Origin: Paenibacillus uliginis N3/975
Lineage (GTDB): Bacteria > Bacillota > Bacilli > Paenibacillales > Paenibacillaceae
DNA length: 64,000 nucleotides
Assembly: GCF_900177425.1 (NCBI RefSeq)
Contig: NZ_LT840184.1
Coordinates: 3,946,263-4,010,262, forward strand
Direction of reading: 5' to 3'
Below, piece by piece: positions 1-8,527 of this stretch. Every line of letters starts with the position of its first letter. Within the stretch, counting starts at the first letter, position 1. The notes under the pieces are model-generated. The model ran no database searches, was not told the origin of the DNA, and was given only the letters and a program-made list of their open reading frames with translations. The position numbers and the translations under genes were made by a program.

Positions 1-1741
1 GCTTGTCTGCTTTTTTTACCGGCTCGGCTGAGAGAACCTGAGCTACGCGAAGTTCGACCTTCGCGAAATCCTCGATTCCAATCTCTTCTTTATGCTCAAT
101 CTCTTCATCCGGATCAGCGGAGACTTCAGATTTCGCTGCCTCTTCGGAAGCCTTGGCACCTCCAGTCATCGCCTCAACGATATAAGCAACCTCCTGTTCA
201 ACATCCAGACGCGGGAAGATCGGCTCTCCTTTTACAAGCTTCGTTCCAACAGGAATACTTCCCAACTGACGTCCACTCTCCCAAGTGGTCAGTTCACCTT
301 CCTGTATTCCAAGCTGTTGCCAAATTTTAAGCGGTGTGCGGGTAAGGAACGGCTGCAGCAGGATCGAAGCAACCCGGAGAGACTCCACCAAGTGACTCAT
401 GACAGAAGCAAGCTCTTCACGTTTGCTGTCATCTTTAGCAAGTCCCCACGGCTGTGTTTCGTCAATATACTTGTTGCTGCGGCTCACGAATTGACCGATC
501 GCTGTCAATGCTACCGAGAATTCCAGGTTTTCCATGGACTCCTCCACCTTGTCATAAACAGCCTTCGCTGCTTCTTCGATAGCAGCATCAAATGCGGTTA
601 CACCTGCTTTGAAAGCAGGTACTTCTCCGTCAAAATATTTATCAACCATCGCCACAGTACGATTCAGCAGGTTGCCGAGATCGTTGGCCAGATCGGAATT
701 AACGCGTTCCACGAAGCTTTCCGGTGTAAAAGTGCCGTCCGCACCAAATGGAACTTCGCGAAGCAAGTAGTAGCGAAGCGCATCAAGCCCATATCGGTCA
801 ATCATGGTGACCGGATCGACAACATTGCCTTTAGACTTCGACATTTTTCCATCTTTCATGAGAAGCCAGCCGTGTGCGAACACCTTTTTCGGAAGCGGTA
901 CATCTAGAGCCATCAGGATAATCGGCCAGTATATCGTATGGAACCGGACGATTTCTTTGCTCATCAAATGTACGTCAGCAGGCCAGTATTTGTCATACAA
1001 CGAACTGTTCTCGGTTCCGTATCCTAGCGCGGTAATATAATTCAAAAGCGCATCGATCCATACATAAATCACATGTTTCGGATCGCTTTTCACCTTAACT
1101 CCCCACTCATAGGTAGTACGTGATACGGCCAGATCCTCGAGGCCCGGCTTGATAAAGTTGTTGATCATTTCGTTCTTACGGGAGAGCGGCTGAATGAAAT
1201 CCGGATTCTCATCATAGAACTGAAGCAGACGGTCTACGTACTTGCTCATCCGGAAGAAATAGCTTTCTTCCTTAACCAGCTCGACTGGTCTGCCGCAGTC
1301 CGGGCAGTTGCCGTTCACCAGCTGGCGCTCCAGGAAGAAAGACTCACAAGGTGTACAGTACCATCCCTCATAATCGCCTTTATAAATATCACCCTGTTCC
1401 AGAAGACGTTCGAACACATCCTGGACAACCTGCGTATGGCGCTTTTCCGTTGTGCGGATAAAATCCTCGTTCGAGATGTCAAGCTTCTTCCATAAATCCT
1501 TAATTCCCGCAACAATGTCATCAACGAATTGCTGAGGCGTCTTTCCGGCTTCCGCCGCTTTGCGCTCGATCTTCTGACCGTGCTCATCTGTACCGGTCAG
1601 ATAGCGGACATCATATCCACGTAACCGTTTGTAGCGAGCCAAAGCATCGCCAGCTACGGTCGTGTAAGCGTGACCGATATGGAGCTTGTCGCTCGGATAA
1701 TAGATTGGGGTTGTAATGTAAAACGTCTTCTTTTCAGTCAT
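1..1741 (-). CDS. metG: methionyl-tRNA synthetase, 3' end outside window
   Basis: Charges tRNA-Met with methionine in the cytoplasm. The protein starts MTEKKTFYITTPIYYPSDKLHIGHAY at 1741 (read in two pieces: MTEKKTFYITTPIYYP, then SDKLHIGHAY), carrying the class I HIGH signature. The KMSKS signature (DGKMSKSKG) is encoded near 832-850. A zinc knuckle with two CxxC pairs (CTPC and CPDC, about 11 residues apart plus linker) is encoded near 1290-1360. The last residues visible (IEDFAKVELRVAQV near position 60) begin the C-terminal EMAP-type tRNA-binding domain, so this is the long bacillar form. About 580 codons are present and the C-terminal end lies beyond position 1. The gene is controlled by the T-box leader immediately upstream. 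Identification is firm. Confidence 0.97.
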   Translation of the reverse strand, partial: MTEKKTFYITTPIYYPSDKLHIGHAYTTVAGDALARYKRLRGYDVRYLTGTDEHGQKIERKAAEAGKTPQQFVDDIVAGIKDLWKKLDISNEDFIRTTEKRHTQVVQDVFERLLEQGDIYKGDYEGWYCTPCESFFLERQLVNGNCPDCGRPVELVKEESYFFRMSKYVDRLLQFYDENPDFIQPLSRKNEMINNFIKPGLEDLAVSRTTYEWGVKVKSDPKHVIYVWIDALLNYITALGYGTENSSLYDKYWPADVHLMSKEIVRFHTIYWPIILMALDVPLPKKVFAHGWLLMKDGKMSKSKGNVVDPVTMIDRYGLDALRYYLLREVPFGADGTFTPESFVERVNSDLANDLGNLLNRTVAMVDKYFDGEVPAFKAGVTAFDAAIEEAAKAVYDKVEESMENLEFSVALTAIGQFVSRSNKYIDETQPWGLAKDDSKREELASVMSHLVESLRVASILLQPFLTRTPLKIWQQLGIQEGELTTWESGRQLGSIPVGTKLVKGEPIFPRLDVEQEVAYIVEAMTGGAKASEEAAKSEVSADPDEEIEHKEEIGIEDFAKVELRVAQVLSAEPVKKADK

Positions 1742-1796
1742 GATTCATACCATCCTTTTCACTGATTAGTGATCGATTTCGGAACGTGAAAATACA

Positions 1797-2075
1797 ACAA
1801 AAAACCCCCGCCCCTATGGGACGAGAGTTGTTCTCACGTGTTACCACCCAATTTCCCTGTACCCTTACGGGTTCCAGGCTCACCGGTCATCTCTAAAGAA
1901 AGAACGACCGTCCATTAACGCTGGATCACGCCGCTCCTTTACGCCAGAGAATACTGGATCGCTCAAAAGCGGTTCCTCCAAGACCATATTCCGAAATACG
2001 CCCAGACCGGTTTGCAGCTACCCCGGCTCTCTGTACAAGGCTTGCCTTTCGTACTTATCTCTTCCTCGGAAATAC
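1797..2075 (-). promoter_or_regulatory. T-box leader of metG (Met specifier likely)
   Basis: A tRNA-sensing transcription attenuator. The minus strand carries the T-box element GGGTGGTAACACG at about 1836-1850. It is followed by a 10-bp hairpin and six T residues at 1798-1831, the intrinsic terminator. The TGGT of the bulge would pair with an ACCA acceptor end, which fits an A73 discriminator as in tRNA-Met. A plausible specifier ATG lies in GGAATATGGTC near 1990. Uncharged tRNA-Met should stabilise the antiterminator and let transcription enter metG. The specifier assignment is inference from alignment by eye. Confidence 0.9.
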
Positions 2076-2088
2076 TTTATATAACTTC

Positions 2089-2118
2089 AATATAATCAAC
2101 GAACCCGCAGAGTGTCAA
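2089..2118 (-). promoter_or_regulatory. promoter of metG T-box transcript
   Basis: On the minus strand TTGACA (2118-2113) is followed after 17 nt by TTATAT (2095-2090), or after 18 nt by TATATT. This is a near-consensus sigma-A promoter just upstream of the leader. Confidence 0.75.
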
Positions 2119-2130
2119 GGCTGCCTGTAA

Positions 2131-2394
2131 TCAGTTCTGGACTTCTGTATCCTTCGGAGAACCTTTTCGAGGGGGAACCAGATCAATTCCGCCCAGATTA
2201 AAAGGATGACACCGGGCAATCCGCTTCGCAGCGAGCCATGATCCCTTTAGTGCTCCATGCACTTCGATGGCTTCCAGAGCGTAGGCAGAGCAAGTAGGAT
2301 AGAATCGGCATGTAGCCGGTTTCAAAGGCGAAATACATTTGCGGTATATATGAATCGGCACCTGAACTACGCGTCTGGCCGTCAACTTACTCAT
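2131..2394 (-). CDS. yidD: membrane protein insertion efficiency factor YidD
   Basis: Small protein of 87 residues of the YidD family, which assists YidC/SpoIIIJ-dependent insertion of membrane proteins. The family core is visible as CRFYPTCSAYALEAI followed by GSWLAAKRIARCHPF and the closing GGIDLVPP, with the two conserved cysteines of CRFYPTC and the later CHP. The start chosen is the ATG at 2394 (MSKLTARR), because it overlaps the zur stop codon as ATGA. An in-frame start 10 codons upstream lies inside zur and is less likely. Co-transcription and translational coupling with zur are inferred from the overlap. An upstream Zur-type regulator is not the usual yidD neighbour (rpmH-rnpA-yidC in many bacteria). 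Confidence 0.92.
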   Translation of the reverse strand: MSKLTARRVVQVPIHIYRKCISPLKPATCRFYPTCSAYALEAIEVHGALKGSWLAAKRIARCHPFNLGGIDLVPPRKGSPKDTEVQN

Positions 2395-2882
2395 AATGTG
2401 GATTCCGGCTCCCCGCCACCGCATGATGCATGGCTTTGTGCCAAGGGACGCTTTTTCGTGATCGTATTGTCATTGACACAGTCTTTACAGTATCCAAATA
2501 CTTCAAATTTGTGCTGCACCACCTGAAAGTCCTTCGGCCCATCTGTCACCTGCATAGGGCAGAATTTAATCGGGTAGGTCTTCTGACACTGTAGGCAAAT
2601 CATGTGATGATGATGGTGATCCTCACTGCAGCGTGCTCTAAATTTGATTCCTTCTTCAAACACAACCTGCTCCAGGACACCGAGTTCATACAACACTCTA
2701 AGATTGCGGTACACCGTATCAAAGCTGAGGCCGCTGTATTTTTTGCCCATATATTCATACACATCCTTGGCTGTTAAATACCCGGGATGCTCTCCAAACA
2801 ATTTGGCAAGCGTTTTGCGCTGATCGGTGATGCGCAGCCCGTTCTCGGACATACCGTCTATGATCTGTTCCGTCGTCAGCAT
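2391..2882 (-). CDS. zur: Fur-family zinc-responsive regulator (Zur)
   Basis: Predicted DNA-binding repressor of zinc uptake genes, 163 residues. The N-terminal winged helix contains the family motif LSFDTVYRNLRVLYELGVLE at residues about 53-72. The C-terminal metal-binding part carries a histidine cluster (HHHHH near residue 92), CLQC, a further FCP, and CKDC near residue 135, giving the two CxxC structural zinc pairs. The overall pattern resembles Bacillus subtilis Zur more than PerR or Fur, but the assignment among Fur paralogues is by eye. An AGGAGG sits 8-10 nt before the ATG. The gene overlaps yidD by 4 nt. The C-terminal tail after CKDC is longer than usual and low in recognisable motifs. 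Confidence 0.87.
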   Translation of the reverse strand: MLTTEQIIDGMSENGLRITDQRKTLAKLFGEHPGYLTAKDVYEYMGKKYSGLSFDTVYRNLRVLYELGVLEQVVFEEGIKFRARCSEDHHHHHMICLQCQKTYPIKFCPMQVTDGPKDFQVVQHKFEVFGYCKDCVNDNTITKKRPLAQSHASCGGGEPESTL

Positions 2883-2929
2883 ACGCAGTTAGCCTCCTGT
2901 ATAACGTAAATGTCAAAAACTATCTTCTT

Positions 2930-3007
2930 CTAATAATGCATGAAAAAATCCGCCTCGTCAAACGAATCAGGCACAGCATCGTACCCAAAACCGATCACAT
3001 GGAGCAC
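2930..3007 (-). CDS. possible 25-codon small ORF upstream of zur
   Basis: A GTG-initiated reading frame encodes a 25-residue peptide beginning VLHVIGFGYDAVPDSFDEAD and ending FFMHY. AAGGGA lies 7 nt before the GTG. Codon choice (GAT, GAC, GAG, GCG) looks protein-like, but no promoter separates it from the terminator at 3032-3067, and 25 codons can occur by chance. It would be transcribed ahead of zur. No family is recognised. It is listed as a candidate only. Confidence 0.2.
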   Translation of the reverse strand: MLHVIGFGYDAVPDSFDEADFFMHY

Positions 3008-3019
3008 TTTCTTATCCCT

Positions 3020-3067
3020 TAAAATAAATAGCCCCCGTTTGCCTCCGCTTCTGCGGAAACCCGGGGG
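3020..3067 (-). terminator. terminator of the copper-amine-oxidase-like domain protein gene
   Basis: An imperfect hairpin with CCCCCG and CGGGGG ends and an inner TCCGC/GCGGA pair spans 3032-3067. On the minus strand it is followed by TATTTATTTT, placing it directly after the stop codon at 3094. Confidence 0.75.
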
Positions 3068-3093
3068 ACACTATTCATTAACGCAGGATTTGC

Positions 3094-5889
3094 TTAATTC
3101 GATTTCAGTTCCGGCAACGGCGTGAACAGAAGACTAATCGGCAAGCTGCTGCCTGGGGCAGCTGTAAACAAGATCTCTACCGACTGCTCATATTGGCCTG
3201 TACGGAATAAAACACTAGCTTCGTTAGGAGCGGATGCGGCGCCAGAACTTGGCGCACCTATAATATTGCCATTGACCATAATCACACCCATATACTTTCC
3301 TCCGCGCGGATTAAATGAGATCAAAGTATTCGGCGCTACACGGTTCATTTTGATGCGGTAAACGACGCCGAAATTACCTGCATTGGACGTTTCATATCCG
3401 GTAATGCCATCGTATCCGGTCAGATTCGGATCGTTCACTTTATCTGCGATCGATAGACGTGCAGGTGTTTTGCCAACTAGCTCGTTTGATTCAATCAAAC
3501 GAGTTGAATCCGGATACGTGCCACGGTTGTGGATTCCATCACTCGGATGCAACTTCAAGAAAGGCAGTTTTTGAATCGGATCTTTGTTTTCTTCGATCAT
3601 GACAATATTATATCGAATCGGTGAATCGGTATAAAGATCGGCGAACATAGATATAACCTGATCGTTTTTCATTGATTGAGCACTTAACTCTTTCAATATA
3701 ACTTTACTTTCACCAGGCTGGAGTGTAATCGTCTGATAATCTTTACCGCTCTGCATTGATTCGAAATATCTCTGAACGGACGCTTTACCAGTAGCCGTCG
3801 GAATGTTAATCGGACCACCGAAACCGACGTTTTCTGTTGTCAATGATGCTCGTGTGTCATTGAAGTTTGTCGCTACGACATACATTTTTACATTTTTACC
3901 GGTTTCATTCAGGTGATGAATCATAAATCGTGTGGCCCCGACACCAGTCTCGCGGTATACAACGCCTTCTGTATAAACCCTCTCCGGGCTATTGCTGCGG
4001 ATAAGCATTCTTGGCTCAGAAGTTCTTGTATACGGAACTAGATCCATGGAAGGTACATTTGCGCCGTTAAAAATGTATTTCTCACCAATCTCGGTGAACA
4101 ATTGATTGAATTCATCCCGGGTGTAAAAGGTTTCACCATTAATGATGATCGTTTTCTCATAATAGCTCGTCGCACCATGCTTGTCTGTTACCGTTAATCC
4201 GATTGTTGCTGGTCCCGGTGCAAAAAATGCTAAAGCATTATTGTCCCAGTCCCACTTCACAATCGCATTCTCATCGTCTGTACTTTGATCAATATAGGTG
4301 ATTTTTTCACCCATTTTATATTCTTCCTTATCCGTAGTGAACATTGCTACCGGCGGTTCGTTCGGGGCCAACACCCGAATGGTCACCGAATACGGATCGC
4401 TCCATTCTCCGCTTGAATCCTGTACGTAATAAGTTATTGTTCTCGTACCTGGCTCAGCAAATATGTCCTCTCGGCCTTCCCACTTCTCGTTAACGATCTG
4501 AAGCCCGTTAGGGGAGTAAGCATTCGTCTTGTATTTAACCTTTGTCTTTCCGGCAAAAATCTCATCGTTCTCTACAGTAAACGCAGCAACCGGCTTGGTG
4601 CCCAAGTTAAGAATGATGCGCTTGTTGGCTTGATCCACTTTGTAAGGAATATCAAGTGCTTGTGTAATGGACGTCAGCGGAACCATAAACACGTTATTGG
4701 TCTGATAAGCAGCACCTTTCATGCTAGTCTTAACACCGTTCACTGTATAGTACTTGCTGTCTGTCTTAAACCGCAGTTCATCGGATCCGCGAATAATGAC
4801 CGTTTCTTTTGTTTTGCTGTCATAAGTAAGCTTTAGGCCAATGCGCTCAACCAAGGAACGAATGGCTACATATGATATACCGTTCTTCACAGCCATCGGC
4901 TGTCCCGCTATATACAGCTTTCCATTATGATACATTTTGTCACTGTTCATCATCAAAATAAGGCCTGGCTCATTATTAATCGGCGGTTTAGGATCTACAG
5001 ATCCGCCTCCAGAACCGCTTCCATTGTCATTGCCGTTGATGCCGGACAAATCTAATATGACTTTCTTCTCAGGCTGGTTTACTTTATATGGAATACCAAG
5101 AGCCTGTGTGATGGAAGTGAGAGGAACCATAAACGTATTGTTGTACTGATAAGAAGGGCCCTTCATCGTCCGGGACTCGCCGTTAACTTTATAAGTGCTG
5201 CTATTCGTTTTAAAACGTAGTTCATTTCCGTCTTTCATAATGATGGTTTCTTTGGTGGTATTATTATATGAAAGCTTCAGACCTACACGTTCAACCATCG
5301 CACGGATGGAAACGTACGATACACCATTTTTCACAGCCATCGGCTGAGCTGCCTTATAATGCTTGCCGTTGTGGTACATATCGGCACTGTTCATGAGCAA
5401 TATAAGCTCATTAATGGAAGAATCTACAGAGTTTGATTTAGGATCTTCCGTATTCGGGGACTGATCGTCCTGTGTTCCCACTTGATCTTCTTCATTCTTC
5501 TCTGCTTCTTCAGTTACTGATTCGTCATCCGGTATAGATTCTGATGGAGATTGGGTATCGTCAATCTTCCCGCTTTCATCAGCATTTGATTGAACAGAAT
5601 CCGGATCGTTAAGATCGGTATCGGTGCTCTTATCAGGTGACGATTCTTCTAAGGGTACTGAGTTATCTGGCGTCAACGATGAGCTCGTTACAGATTCTGA
5701 GGCTTTATCTCTTTGCTGTAACAATTCTTGAGATTGCTGCTGTTCTACATTCCCGCTGTTCGCAGCCTCGGATTGAACCATAACTTGACCGGGCACCATG
5801 ACAGCAGAAGACTGAGCACTCACAGGTACAACCGTTGACACTTGTGCCACTGCGAGTACAGTGATGATTGACATTCTCTTAAAGTTCAT
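3094..5889 (-). CDS. secreted protein with two copper-amine-oxidase-like N domains and PKD-like domains
   Basis: A 931-residue exported protein. Residues 1-25 form a signal peptide (MNFKRMSIITVLAVAQ, cleavage likely after VSA). Residues about 30-160 are an acidic, Ser/Asp/Glu-rich linker. Two copies of a copper-amine-oxidase N-terminal-like stalk domain follow (about 165-285 and 310-430). Each reads MYHNGK, then AVKNG.SYV..R..VER.GLKL, then MVPLTSITQAL. Next come a PKD-like segment (about 435-510) and a better PKD domain (about 515-590, with KWDWDN). The remaining 340 residues are unrecognised. This stalk domain is common in Bacillales cell-surface proteins and does not imply amine oxidase activity. 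No SLH or LPXTG anchor is seen, so it may be freely secreted or wall-associated by unknown means. Single gene with its own terminator. Confidence 0.85.
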   Translation of the reverse strand: MNFKRMSIITVLAVAQVSTVVPVSAQSSAVMVPGQVMVQSEAANSGNVEQQQSQELLQQRDKASESVTSSSLTPDNSVPLEESSPDKSTDTDLNDPDSVQSNADESGKIDDTQSPSESIPDDESVTEEAEKNEEDQVGTQDDQSPNTEDPKSNSVDSSINELILLMNSADMYHNGKHYKAAQPMAVKNGVSYVSIRAMVERVGLKLSYNNTTKETIIMKDGNELRFKTNSSTYKVNGESRTMKGPSYQYNNTFMVPLTSITQALGIPYKVNQPEKKVILDLSGINGNDNGSGSGGGSVDPKPPINNEPGLILMMNSDKMYHNGKLYIAGQPMAVKNGISYVAIRSLVERIGLKLTYDSKTKETVIIRGSDELRFKTDSKYYTVNGVKTSMKGAAYQTNNVFMVPLTSITQALDIPYKVDQANKRIILNLGTKPVAAFTVENDEIFAGKTKVKYKTNAYSPNGLQIVNEKWEGREDIFAEPGTRTITYYVQDSSGEWSDPYSVTIRVLAPNEPPVAMFTTDKEEYKMGEKITYIDQSTDDENAIVKWDWDNNALAFFAPGPATIGLTVTDKHGATSYYEKTIIINGETFYTRDEFNQLFTEIGEKYIFNGANVPSMDLVPYTRTSEPRMLIRSNSPERVYTEGVVYRETGVGATRFMIHHLNETGKNVKMYVVATNFNDTRASLTTENVGFGGPINIPTATGKASVQRYFESMQSGKDYQTITLQPGESKVILKELSAQSMKNDQVISMFADLYTDSPIRYNIVMIEENKDPIQKLPFLKLHPSDGIHNRGTYPDSTRLIESNELVGKTPARLSIADKVNDPNLTGYDGITGYETSNAGNFGVVYRIKMNRVAPNTLISFNPRGGKYMGVIMVNGNIIGAPSSGAASAPNEASVLFRTGQYEQSVEILFTAAPGSSLPISLLFTPLPELKSN

Positions 5890-5980
5890 GCTCTGCTCCT
5901 TACTCCTATGTTATTCTGAATCTCTCTTTATAAACAGACATACTATTAGACGTCAAGTTCCGACAAAAGTTGCTATTTTT

Positions 5981-6045
5981 CTGGCAAAAAAGAAGAGGCC
6001 GGTATTTCTCCTGCCTGAGCAGGACTCCCGACCTCTGAAAAAGCA
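5981..6045 (-). terminator. terminator of the sugar transport/NagZ operon
   Basis: On the minus strand AGAGGTCGGGAGTCCTGC pairs imperfectly with GCAGGAGA...CCGGCCTCT, followed by TCTTTTTT. It lies just past the stop codon at 6065. Confidence 0.7.
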
Positions 6046-6064
6046 TGAAAAATAAAAGAATATA

Positions 6065-7696
6065 TTATGCCTTCGATCCTGATAGATGCTTGTCACTAAG
6101 ACTGACTGGAAGACGGCCTTCCGGCTTCACTTCCCCATATAAAACCCCGGCTAAAGCATCCATATAATATGGTGTATTTTCATAACAGCACAAGTAGGTT
6201 GGTATATTAGGGAGGTCATTCAAATCATAAGGATTACGGGTTGAAGCCACAATCAGTTTAACCCCATCCAGCTGCAGCAGCTTCTCCACCAGTTTCCGCT
6301 GTCCTTCGGGAAGCCTACTCTCCGATGTGTAGGTCGCGACGACTACCTGCTTAAAGCGTCCTGCCTCCTGAACTGCTGCGTCAACTTCTTCATCCGACAA
6401 ATCTGTTCCGATACGAATTTCCTCAATCCGTCCGCTACGGCCGTTAAGTGCGTCACCTAGTGTGAAGGAACGGCTCCAAGCTTCATCCACCTGGGTGGCA
6501 CGAAGCAGCTCCGGCCAGTATACCAGCACGGACTCATCTTGATTTAATGGCAGCTGATCATGATCACGGACCAGCGTAATCCCTTTACCTGCGATTTCGG
6601 ACAACAGCCCTTTAGCTTCTTGGCTTAATGAGGCCAAATCTACGGCCGGCAGGTTACGCACCGTATGAGCGTTTCTCGCCTTAAGGGTCAATATACGTTC
6701 AACAGACGCATCAATTCGATCCTCTGAAATCCGTCCGCTGCGCACCGCATCCGCTACAGCCCGGATAGCGGCTTCCTGATCCTTCAACGTGTGACTGACC
6801 AATACGCAATCCGCTCCAGCCTCTATAGAGCGGATAGCCCCCTCGGGTATGCCAAATTCTTTTGCAATCGCATGCATTTCCAGACAGTCCGTAATGATCA
6901 GACCTTGAAAACGCATCTCTTCCCGAAGCAAACCAGTAAGCACCGCATGAGACAGAGTTGCCGGGATTCCGTCGTCCGGTTCAATAGCCGGGAAGCTGAC
7001 ATGTGCAGTCATAATAGCGTCAACCTCATCTTCTATCGCTTTCTTGAACGGATACAGCTCCACCTGATCCAGCCGTGCACGCTCGTGAGGAACGGAGGCC
7101 AACCCCAAGTGGGAATCTACACTCGTATCCCCATGACCTGGAAAATGCTTTGCTGTTGCTGAGACTCCTTCTTCCTGATAGCCCTTAATAGCAGCCACTC
7201 CGTGAACAGCTACGGCCTGAGGATCTTCTCCAAATGAACGTACTCCGATAACAGGGTTCAATGGATTGTTGTTAACATCAAGACACGGGGCAAAGTTCAT
7301 GTTGATCCCCAATGCACGAAGCTCCTTGGCACCTATTTTTCCAACCTGGTAGGTATATTCCTGACTTCCCGTCGCTCCCAGTGCCATATTTCCAGGAATC
7401 CGGCTAATACCTTCATGATCTATCCTCGCCACCATACCGCCTTCCTGATCAATCGCCACGATAAGTGGAGGCTCACCACTGGATGCTGCCAAATCCTGAA
7501 GTGATGAGGAAAGCTCCGAAAGCTGGGATAACTTTTGTACGTTTCTTCGGAAATACACGATCCCGCCTACATGATAATCTTGAATGAGCTTTTTTGCGTG
7601 GTCATTAGGTGTGAGTGCATCAAAACCACAAATAAACATCTGTCCAATCTTTTGTTCCAGGGTTAAACCCGATACTTTCCAGTCCATATCATACAA
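6065..7696 (-). CDS. nagZ: glycoside hydrolase family 3, beta-N-acetylhexosaminidase (NagZ type)
   Basis: Predicted to remove beta-linked N-acetylglucosamine from chito-oligosaccharides or muropeptides. The N-terminal (beta/alpha)8 domain holds the NagZ signatures: IDQEGG (about residue 85), the loop motif AKHFPGHGDTSVDSH with its catalytic His (about 185), and the nucleophile Asp in TDCLEMHAI (about 268). A GH3 C-terminal domain follows to residue 543. No signal peptide is visible, so the enzyme is probably cytoplasmic, in line with being the last gene of a transporter operon. The listed start is a TTG at 7696. The ATG at 7687 (MDWKVSGL) is an equally good choice. The exact substrate is not shown by the sequence. 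Confidence 0.88.
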   Translation of the reverse strand: MYDMDWKVSGLTLEQKIGQMFICGFDALTPNDHAKKLIQDYHVGGIVYFRRNVQKLSQLSELSSSLQDLAASSGEPPLIVAIDQEGGMVARIDHEGISRIPGNMALGATGSQEYTYQVGKIGAKELRALGINMNFAPCLDVNNNPLNPVIGVRSFGEDPQAVAVHGVAAIKGYQEEGVSATAKHFPGHGDTSVDSHLGLASVPHERARLDQVELYPFKKAIEDEVDAIMTAHVSFPAIEPDDGIPATLSHAVLTGLLREEMRFQGLIITDCLEMHAIAKEFGIPEGAIRSIEAGADCVLVSHTLKDQEAAIRAVADAVRSGRISEDRIDASVERILTLKARNAHTVRNLPAVDLASLSQEAKGLLSEIAGKGITLVRDHDQLPLNQDESVLVYWPELLRATQVDEAWSRSFTLGDALNGRSGRIEEIRIGTDLSDEEVDAAVQEAGRFKQVVVATYTSESRLPEGQRKLVEKLLQLDGVKLIVASTRNPYDLNDLPNIPTYLCCYENTPYYMDALAGVLYGEVKPEGRLPVSLSDKHLSGSKA

Positions 7697-7738
7697 ACCT
7701 ACCTTCTAAATTATTTAGCAGATCTTGCTATACACATC

Positions 7739-8527
7739 TTACAACACCGAGGAACCGCCGCATACCTCCCGGAACTCTGAAGGTGTCATCCCCGTCGCTT
7801 TTTGGAACACTTTAGTAAAATAACGACGCTCATGATACCCGACAAATGCTCCGATCTGAGCAATATTTTTGTCACTGTTGGTGAGAAGGAACTTGGCTGC
7901 TTCCATGCGCTGTTTGGTGAGGTACTCGACAAAGGTAATACCCACATGGTTTTTGAACAACAGACAAAAATAACTGGAGCTGATTCCAAGGTAGTCCGAT
8001 AATTCCTCAATTCCCAAATCCGCACCCAATTGGGTGTTAATATAATCCAAGGCGGCTGTCATCAGCTGTTCCGGAGCCTTTTTTACCGAATCGGGATTCG
8101 GTTCACTGTCGATAAGAGAAACTGTACTGAAATATTTCTCTTTTACTCTCTTTTTGCGGATTTCTTCACCGATCTCCCGGATCCGATCCTCTAACTCAAA
8201 ATAATGTATTGGCTTGCTGATGTAATCTTTCACACGGAGTTTAATCGCCTCCCGGGCATACTCAAACTCCTGATAGCCAGTCAACAAAAAAATTTCAGCG
8301 TCGCTTCCATTTTCTCTTAATTTCGTAATAAACGTTAGTCCATCCATCACCGGCATACGGATATCACATAAAACCAGATCCGGATCATTCTCTTCAGCAA
8401 GCGCCATAGCCTCCATACCGCTTCGGGCCAATCCGATTACTTCCATACCTATGTCCTTCCAGGGTATGACCTTGTTGAGATTGTTTAGAATAGGTGCTTC
8501 ATCATCCACCAGCAGAACCTTAAGCAT
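7739..8527 (-). CDS. AraC-type response regulator (YesN family)
   Basis: A 262-residue cytoplasmic regulator. The N-terminal receiver (MLKVLLVDDEAPI) has the phospho-acceptor Asp in DLVLCDIRMPVMDG (about residue 55) and the conserved Lys in DYISKPIHYFE. The C-terminal AraC/XylS helix-turn-helix pair (about 165-255) ends with the typical GMTPSEFRE. The start is the ATG at 8527, which overlaps the upstream kinase gene by 8 nt. A longer upstream reading frame runs inside the kinase gene and is rejected. It should be phosphorylated by the adjacent YesM-type kinase and activate the transporter operon it belongs to. Confidence 0.93.
   Translation of the reverse strand: MLKVLLVDDEAPILNNLNKVIPWKDIGMEVIGLARSGMEAMALAEENDPDLVLCDIRMPVMDGLTFITKLRENGSDAEIFLLTGYQEFEYAREAIKLRVKDYISKPIHYFELEDRIREIGEEIRKKRVKEKYFSTVSLIDSEPNPDSVKKAPEQLMTAALDYINTQLGADLGIEELSDYLGISSSYFCLLFKNHVGITFVEYLTKQRMEAAKFLLTNSDKNIAQIGAFVGYHERRYFTKVFQKATGMTPSEFREVCGGSSVL

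Noticed and set aside
92..907. 271-codon plus-strand frame
   Set aside because: It lies antisense to metG, whose frame has clear class I synthetase motifs. No ribosome binding site.
3094..5889. S-layer protein or copper amine oxidase
   Set aside because: No SLH repeats are present, and only the non-catalytic N-terminal-type stalk domain of amine oxidases is present.
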